Shown: in pieces, positions 32,601 through 36,267 of the stretch
Layout of the letters: each line of letters starts with the position of its first letter
Position numbering within the stretch: the stretch's first letter is position 1
Assembly (NCBI GenBank): GCA_029939505.1
Contig: JAOZSV010000019.1
Coordinates: forward strand, 1-36,267
From: Thiotrichaceae bacterium
GTDB lineage: Bacteria > Pseudomonadota > Gammaproteobacteria > Beggiatoales > Beggiatoaceae
Direction of reading: 5' to 3'
Length of the DNA stretch: 36,267 nucleotides
Notes under the pieces: generated by a model
Seen by the model: only the letters and a program-made list of their open reading frames with translations
The model's database searches: none
Told to the model about the DNA's origin: nothing
Program-made: the position numbers and the translations under genes

Positions 32601-35600
32601 AAAATAACTGGTTTGAAGGACTTGGTTATGCCCTTGCAATTGGTGCTGGATTTAAAAGTTTGACTATACGCAATAATGTCTTTGTGAAAAATAGTGTAGC
32701 CGCTGAAATTTCTGGACTCAGCGCAGTGATTGATCACAACACCTTTGTTGATAACTCAATAGGTGTAGACCTTAGATCAGAAGCATCGGCCACAATTACT
32801 AACAATATTTTCCAAGGCAATAGTAAGGGAATACAACGCTCAAGTGCGAAAGTTGTCACTGCACATCATCTTTTACATTGGGATAATAATTCCTTATGGT
32901 ATAAGAATTCTGGGCAGAAAATTGTCGATGATGCGACGATTTGGCATGGATATCCCAAATTTGTCAATTTGAATGGTGACTATCATCTTCAATGGAATTC
33001 ACCGGCTATTGGTAAAGGTGAAAATGGTAGCGATTTGGGTGCGTATGGTGGTTTGTATAGGAACCAATGGAATGATTCAGTACCGGGTAATCCAGCAAAT
33101 CCGCCGGCTTTGTCTAGTATTGATACTGGTTGTCCGGCTAACTTGAATATAGGAGATACCATTTATTGCTCGGCAAAAGCGTTATACGCTGGTGGATACT
33201 ATAGCAAGATTGAGAAAGTGGCACTCTGGACTTCTTCCAATCCTGCCGTACTCCAATTCCAAAGCGGGGGACAATTTGTCGCTCTAAAACCGGGTACGAC
33301 AACGGTCACAGTGACTTATGGTAGTCGTCAAAAGCAACACCCTGTCACGGTACTTAGCAGTAATTTGGCTCTTAATGCGGTGGGTACGCCTAATCCCGTT
33401 TTTCCGGGTAGTCAGTTGACATACGAGATTACTTATACCAATACTGGGCCAGGCATCGCTAAAAATGTGCAAATTTCTGCAACCTACGACACCAACACGA
33501 CTTTTGTGTCAGCGGAACCGACACCCAATAGTGGTACTAACCAGTGGAATATTGGAGACCTTGCTCCTAATGAGTCTGGCAATATCACGGTAAAGATTCA
33601 AGTCGCCGAAGGTTTGTCAGGAGAAAGTCAACTCACCAATACAGCAACCATTCAAGCAGATGCCATAAATCCGAAATTGGTGACTGAAAGTACAAAAGTC
33701 GAAGTACCTGTTGTAGCGGATACCGATGGTGATGGTATGCCGGATGATTTTGAAAATCAGTATGATTTCCTCAATCCACTTGATCCTTCAGATGCGTTTG
33801 CTGACCAAGATGGTGATGGCATCTCTAATTTGGATGAGTATAAGAATGGAACTGATCCAAGCGTTAGTAATTCGAGTACTACCAATTTATGTGTAAATAC
33901 CGCAGTTACGGGTATACCACAAATTGAATGTGAAGCTTTAGTTGCTCTTTATGAAAGTACAAACGGAGATAACTGGAAAAATAATTCTGGCTGGTTGAAG
34001 ACGAACACGCCTTGTAGTTGGTATGGTGTGACTTGTGGTGGTAATCATGTTACAGGTCTTGAGTTGTATAGTAATCAACTGAACGGAACGATTCCATCCG
34101 AATTAGGTAACTTGGTCAATTTGACATACATTTGGCTGTCCAGAAACCAGCTAAGCGGAACCATTCCATCCGAATTGGGCAACTTGGTCAATTTGACAAG
34201 CATTAGATTATATAACAACCAGCTAAGTGGAACCATTTCATCCGAATTGGGCAATTTGATTAATTTGACAAATATTAATTTAGTCAGCAACCAATTGAGC
34301 GGAACGATTCCATCCGAATTAGGTAATCTGGTCAATTTGACCTCTCTTTATTTGTACAACAACCGACTGAGCGGAACGATTCCATCTGAATTAGACAATC
34401 TGGTTAATTTGTCAGTCCTTAACCTAGATAGCAATCAATTGAGTGGAATTATTCCATCCGAATTAGGCAGCCTGGGTAATTTAACACAGCTCAATCTGAG
34501 TAATAATCAATTGAGTGGAAGCATTCCTTCTGAGTTAGGCAATCTGGTTAAATTAGCACTCTTTTACCTGAATAATAACCAATTGAGTGGAAGCATTCCT
34601 TCTGAGTTAAGCAATTTAAGTAATTTACAGTTGCTATGGTTTAATAGTACAGAACTATGTGAACCAATAGATATCGCTTTCCAAGAATGGTTAACAGGTA
34701 TTAATAATTTGCAAAGCACTGGTAAGAAGTGCAATTTTGATGCGGATAATGATGGGATACCTGATGATTATGAAAATCGGTATGATTTCCTCAATCCACT
34801 TGATCCTTCAGATGCGTCTGCTGACCAAGATGGTGATGGTATCTCTAATTTGGAAGAGTATCAAAATGGTACTAACCCAAATGATGTTGTTGTTACTCCA
34901 CCTAATCCGGGTGGCCCAGTGCTTCCTATGATCGTGTGGGGCAATCTCACTGAAAATGGGCAACCAATGCCAGTTGGAACAACCATTACTTTTCTAGTAA
35001 ATGATAGTGTGATTGGAGAAACAACTACACTCACCGCCGGAAAATTTAATCAAAATGGTATGTTGGGTGGCGATGTGCTGATTAATCAACACAGTGGCAA
35101 ACTGTCCTTTAAAGTGAATGGCGTAGATGTCACTGTTGAACAAATCACGCCTTCGACATCAAATAATGCCTCTTGTCCTACTGATGCTGATAATATTACC
35201 TTTGTCAGTGGTCAAAGTTGTCGCTATGACATTGCACTTTCTACGACTATTCCACCAGGTTTGGAAGAACCGGCTCAAGTGAGCTTAGTTGTCACGTCTA
35301 ACCCAACCCCCGTAGCGGGTCAAGACTTTGATATAACCTTCGGTGTTATGACAAACAGCTACAGTGTTGATAGTGAGCAATTCCGAATGGTATTTGACCC
35401 ACAAAAACTGGAAGCGAACAGTATCACAAGTAGCGGTGTATTAGATTTTCCGCTCATCAGTGAAATTAATAATACTGAAGGCTATATTAACTTTGCGGAA
35501 GGTAGTTTCTTTAATTCGCCTCCAACTGAGGACTTTGAGTTAGTCACGATTAACTTTACGGCAAAAGAAGCCACAGACAGTACGGTGCTGCAATTTGATT

Positions 35601-36267
35601 CGGCACAATGTCAAGCCGCTTTTGAAGGTAAAGCCCTGACACAAGGTTGTGAAGAAGTGACTTTGGTGATTAAAGAACCCACTTTAGCCTGTCAAGTGGC
35701 ATTGGAAGGTCGTCAACCCGCACCAGATGGCAGTTGGATAACCCCCTTGAGATTGTCAGGTGCCTTATCGCAGGAAGTGGTTAGCGATGAGTCAGGGGCT
35801 TGTGAGTTTGAGAGATTATCGGAGGGTGAACACACGATTTGCATCAAAGGTCCCAATGACTTGCAAAACAAGATCGACATCAGTTTGCCTTTAGCAGACG
35901 ATAACGCGGTGATTGATTTTGGGCTGTTATTAGAAGGGGATATTAATGATGATAACGCCATTGAGTTGACTGATTTTTCACTTTTGCGAAGCAGTAACGG
36001 TTTATGTCAAACCAATGCGAACTTTAACAATAACGCTGATTTAAATGTTGACGGCTGTGTCGATTTCAATGATGCGTTGCTCTTGAGAAGCCATTTCCTG
36101 AAAGTGGGGCAAGAATGTTCGACAGTTAAGTCTCGCCGTGTGGTTAGTCGTCACTTGAGAACGACACGAAATGGTAAAACCACGGATACGGTCAGTTTGC
36201 TGACTAGCCCTATTACTGTCGGTGTAGAGCCGGGTAGTATTATTGAATTTGATATTATCATCTTTAC
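29627..36267 (+). CDS. Giant secreted multidomain protein: M23, SLH-like, LRR, cohesin-like, dockerin-like (partial, runs off window)
   Basis: At least 2213 codons are open in one frame to the window end. An extended signal peptide ends LAFA (cleavage near 47). An M23 peptidase domain has H92/D96 (HAGID) and H170/H172 (HLHIEV), the zinc and catalytic residues. Next come SLH-like repeats (about 220-400; FEPNRGITRIEA, FRPNEIAPRHES), two bacterial repeat domains (405-583), three carboxypeptidase-regulatory-like repeats (588-823), a parallel beta-helix (828-1151), a BIG2-like domain (1158-1241) and DUF11 (1244-1358). A TSP3-like calcium segment (1364-1415) is followed by an LRR domain of about eight 24-residue repeats (1422-1685) and a second TSP3-like segment (1705-1753). 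A cohesin-like domain (about 1883-2015), a dockerin-like pair (about 2104-2165) and the start of another cohesin-like domain close the visible part. It is probably a surface scaffold or adhesin with cell-wall-cleaving ability. Stop not in window. Confidence 0.85.
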   Translation, partial: MNRDLKKRVFVKRGASSIPARQRWQKHLAQWLITGLMLLGINNLAFACYESAYTSQVAYLSELALGDNNAECVTFPYLGKYSNPAPQLPIYHAGIDLRADDVPTYSIVKGTVKSTGGSFGKVVIETDYNGSKARVFYLHLGSFNVASGDQVNVGDLIGTTGEAGTEGSPHLHIEVRYDYNGTSAVGRTSCSGTCDTQAKVEAKTVAPEEVLTSQCKNEWYKGNAGELVRDYKNYGIIFNGSQVNYCLIDTRYNFIAILIRALETIAGKDDLNDHGPSYFIDVAETEQFGREVYKAENLGIISKQADHKFEPNRGITRIEALTFTVRTYEAICDDEIQIQVPPFKDLNEGGESWMPQIMKKGYAQGLVSGHEYFRPNEIAPRHESVAFVDKLISQVKQCSSDDNVTISISYTGTGDGEVTVDYSGNSENCSSCSTSISIPKGTQVDVSAEANASSQFVGWDITNSCLYNNSSSTSFVANNNCSIIAKFEQQVTEQGKLKTSTYEDGIPSSTVVRVSPEGDNCGGSSGQCYLYDQNTEVVLRADTPEGYDFDKWIGDVCTTETSPRCEITITPISNLQVGAVFVKKQICPKIAGQITLSGSPLSGIRMDGLPSVTWTDSDGKYSVCVGEGWSGTVKPFKAGFSFNPTSRPYSNVSSTISSQNYTATAKIHTIKGQVNFSGNGLSSVVLNGLPSNPMTNSNGEYSVTVPFHWNGTVTPQKTGYSFSPSSRTYVENGASRWEEDYTSVQQTAQISGRVTFGGRGLASVLLNGFTGSVLTDSSGYYSTIVPYGWTGTVLPQKSGYQFSPLPYNNVKSNKSNQNYTATEKAVGSSRLWVVSTVQELENAQTWAESGDIILVKPGTYKVGLEANENVTLLSEAGPEQTIIQLGSDFRMNEPNMIVDGFTFESSFDYEMIQIHGGTNVQLKNCILKPAEHFAVRLENAHDVLLEGNKFVTSWGVSIRSSNSTGSLTIRNNHFSSGSIQGAGNSNLQVIIENNWFEGLGYALAIGAGFKSLTIRNNVFVKNSVAAEISGLSAVIDHNTFVDNSIGVDLRSEASATITNNIFQGNSKGIQRSSAKVVTAHHLLHWDNNSLWYKNSGQKIVDDATIWHGYPKFVNLNGDYHLQWNSPAIGKGENGSDLGAYGGLYRNQWNDSVPGNPANPPALSSIDTGCPANLNIGDTIYCSAKALYAGGYYSKIEKVALWTSSNPAVLQFQSGGQFVALKPGTTTVTVTYGSRQKQHPVTVLSSNLALNAVGTPNPVFPGSQLTYEITYTNTGPGIAKNVQISATYDTNTTFVSAEPTPNSGTNQWNIGDLAPNESGNITVKIQVAEGLSGESQLTNTATIQADAINPKLVTESTKVEVPVVADTDGDGMPDDFENQYDFLNPLDPSDAFADQDGDGISNLDEYKNGTDPSVSNSSTTNLCVNTAVTGIPQIECEALVALYESTNGDNWKNNSGWLKTNTPCSWYGVTCGGNHVTGLELYSNQLNGTIPSELGNLVNLTYIWLSRNQLSGTIPSELGNLVNLTSIRLYNNQLSGTISSELGNLINLTNINLVSNQLSGTIPSELGNLVNLTSLYLYNNRLSGTIPSELDNLVNLSVLNLDSNQLSGIIPSELGSLGNLTQLNLSNNQLSGSIPSELGNLVKLALFYLNNNQLSGSIPSELSNLSNLQLLWFNSTELCEPIDIAFQEWLTGINNLQSTGKKCNFDADNDGIPDDYENRYDFLNPLDPSDASADQDGDGISNLEEYQNGTNPNDVVVTPPNPGGPVLPMIVWGNLTENGQPMPVGTTITFLVNDSVIGETTTLTAGKFNQNGMLGGDVLINQHSGKLSFKVNGVDVTVEQITPSTSNNASCPTDADNITFVSGQSCRYDIALSTTIPPGLEEPAQVSLVVTSNPTPVAGQDFDITFGVMTNSYSVDSEQFRMVFDPQKLEANSITSSGVLDFPLISEINNTEGYINFAEGSFFNSPPTEDFELVTINFTAKEATDSTVLQFDSAQCQAAFEGKALTQGCEEVTLVIKEPTLACQVALEGRQPAPDGSWITPLRLSGALSQEVVSDESGACEFERLSEGEHTICIKGPNDLQNKIDISLPLADDNAVIDFGLLLEGDINDDNAIELTDFSLLRSSNGLCQTNANFNNNADLNVDGCVDFNDALLLRSHFLKVGQECSTVKSRRVVSRHLRTTRNGKTTDTVSLLTSPITVGVEPGSIIEFDIIIF
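33731..33850 (+). repeat. TSP3-like calcium-binding segment, copy 1 (direct repeat in the giant gene)
   Basis: It encodes DGDGMPDDFENQYDFLNPLD, then a DQDGDGISNLDEY loop. It is nearly identical to 34751-34870, at an offset of exactly 1020 bp (340 codons). The leucine-rich repeat block lies between the two copies. Confidence 0.85.
34751..34870 (+). repeat. TSP3-like calcium-binding segment, copy 2
   Basis: It encodes DGIPDDYENRYDFLNPLDPS, then DQDGDGISNLEEY. A roughly 50-base central stretch (TATGATTTCCTCAATCCACT onward) is identical to copy 1. The two copies frame the LRR domain. Confidence 0.85.

Noticed and set aside
34075-34335. Minus-strand frame with repeated LPNSDGMVPLSWLL-type motif
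   Set aside because: It is the antisense shadow of the 72-bp periodic LRR coding sequence in the giant gene.
1-36267. tRNA, rRNA or integrase-attachment signatures
   Set aside because: No cloverleaf, rRNA segment or integrase gene was recognised by eye on either strand; a tRNA/rRNA model search would be needed to exclude them.

Overview
The window looks like chromosomal DNA of a large filamentous sulfur bacterium of the Beggiatoaceae type (Beggiatoa, Thioploca or Thiomargarita relatives, Gammaproteobacteria). This is an inference from three things seen together: AT-rich DNA; a housekeeping set of gammaproteobacterial type (homoserine kinase, HtpX, a CPA2 antiporter) next to giant secreted multidomain proteins and CHAT/caspase proteases; and intergenic regions crowded with small palindromic and tandem repeats, including the CAACGCTTTAGCTTTGG motif I associate with these genomes. 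No rRNA, tRNA or CRISPR array was recognised.

Layout. 1-728: two adjacent MITE-like elements, no gene. 729-7252: five ordinary genes, all on the minus strand: a DUF4914 P-loop protein, htpX and thrB (9 bp apart), a family 2 glycosyltransferase and a CPA2 cation:proton antiporter. 7253-9748: a decayed zone with a 27-bp tandem array, a transposase fragment, a 335-bp internally deleted IS element with perfect 18-bp ends, a broken PIN toxin/antitoxin pair, a truncated HAD phosphatase and a run of hairpins. 9749-18069: three paralogous secreted proteins in tandem on the plus strand. All are built from about 105-residue beta-type repeats with a DxNxNGxFD loop. The first also carries a transglutaminase-like domain. 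The second is cut by a TAG codon at the very end of a 521-bp tract identical to the first. 19118-27129: a minus-strand block in which an ECF-like sigma factor, a one-TM putative anti-sigma protein, a two-partner-secretion-type exoprotein and a TPR-CHAT protease are translationally coupled or nearly so. A caspase-like lipoprotein lies upstream, separated by a nested MITE. 27130-28842: repeat arrays around a complete PIN toxin/antitoxin pair bracketed by about 250-bp direct repeats. 29627-36267: the first 2213 codons of one uninterrupted giant secreted protein that runs off the window (M23 peptidase, SLH-like, bacterial repeats, beta-helix, DUF11, TSP3-like, LRR, cohesin-like, dockerin-like, start of a second cohesin-like domain).

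How it fits together. Most accessory genes here concern the cell surface: large exported proteins, enzymes that could cut or cross-link them (M23, CHAT, caspase, transglutaminase-like), and a dedicated sigma/anti-sigma pair. The best candidate for an undescribed system is the sigma/anti-sigma/exoprotein/CHAT operon with its neighbouring caspase lipoprotein. The most unusual DNA-level signal is a palindrome family in which both arms of the stem change together while loops and flanking cores stay alike. Copies sit in intergenic DNA, at gene ends and inside coding sequence.
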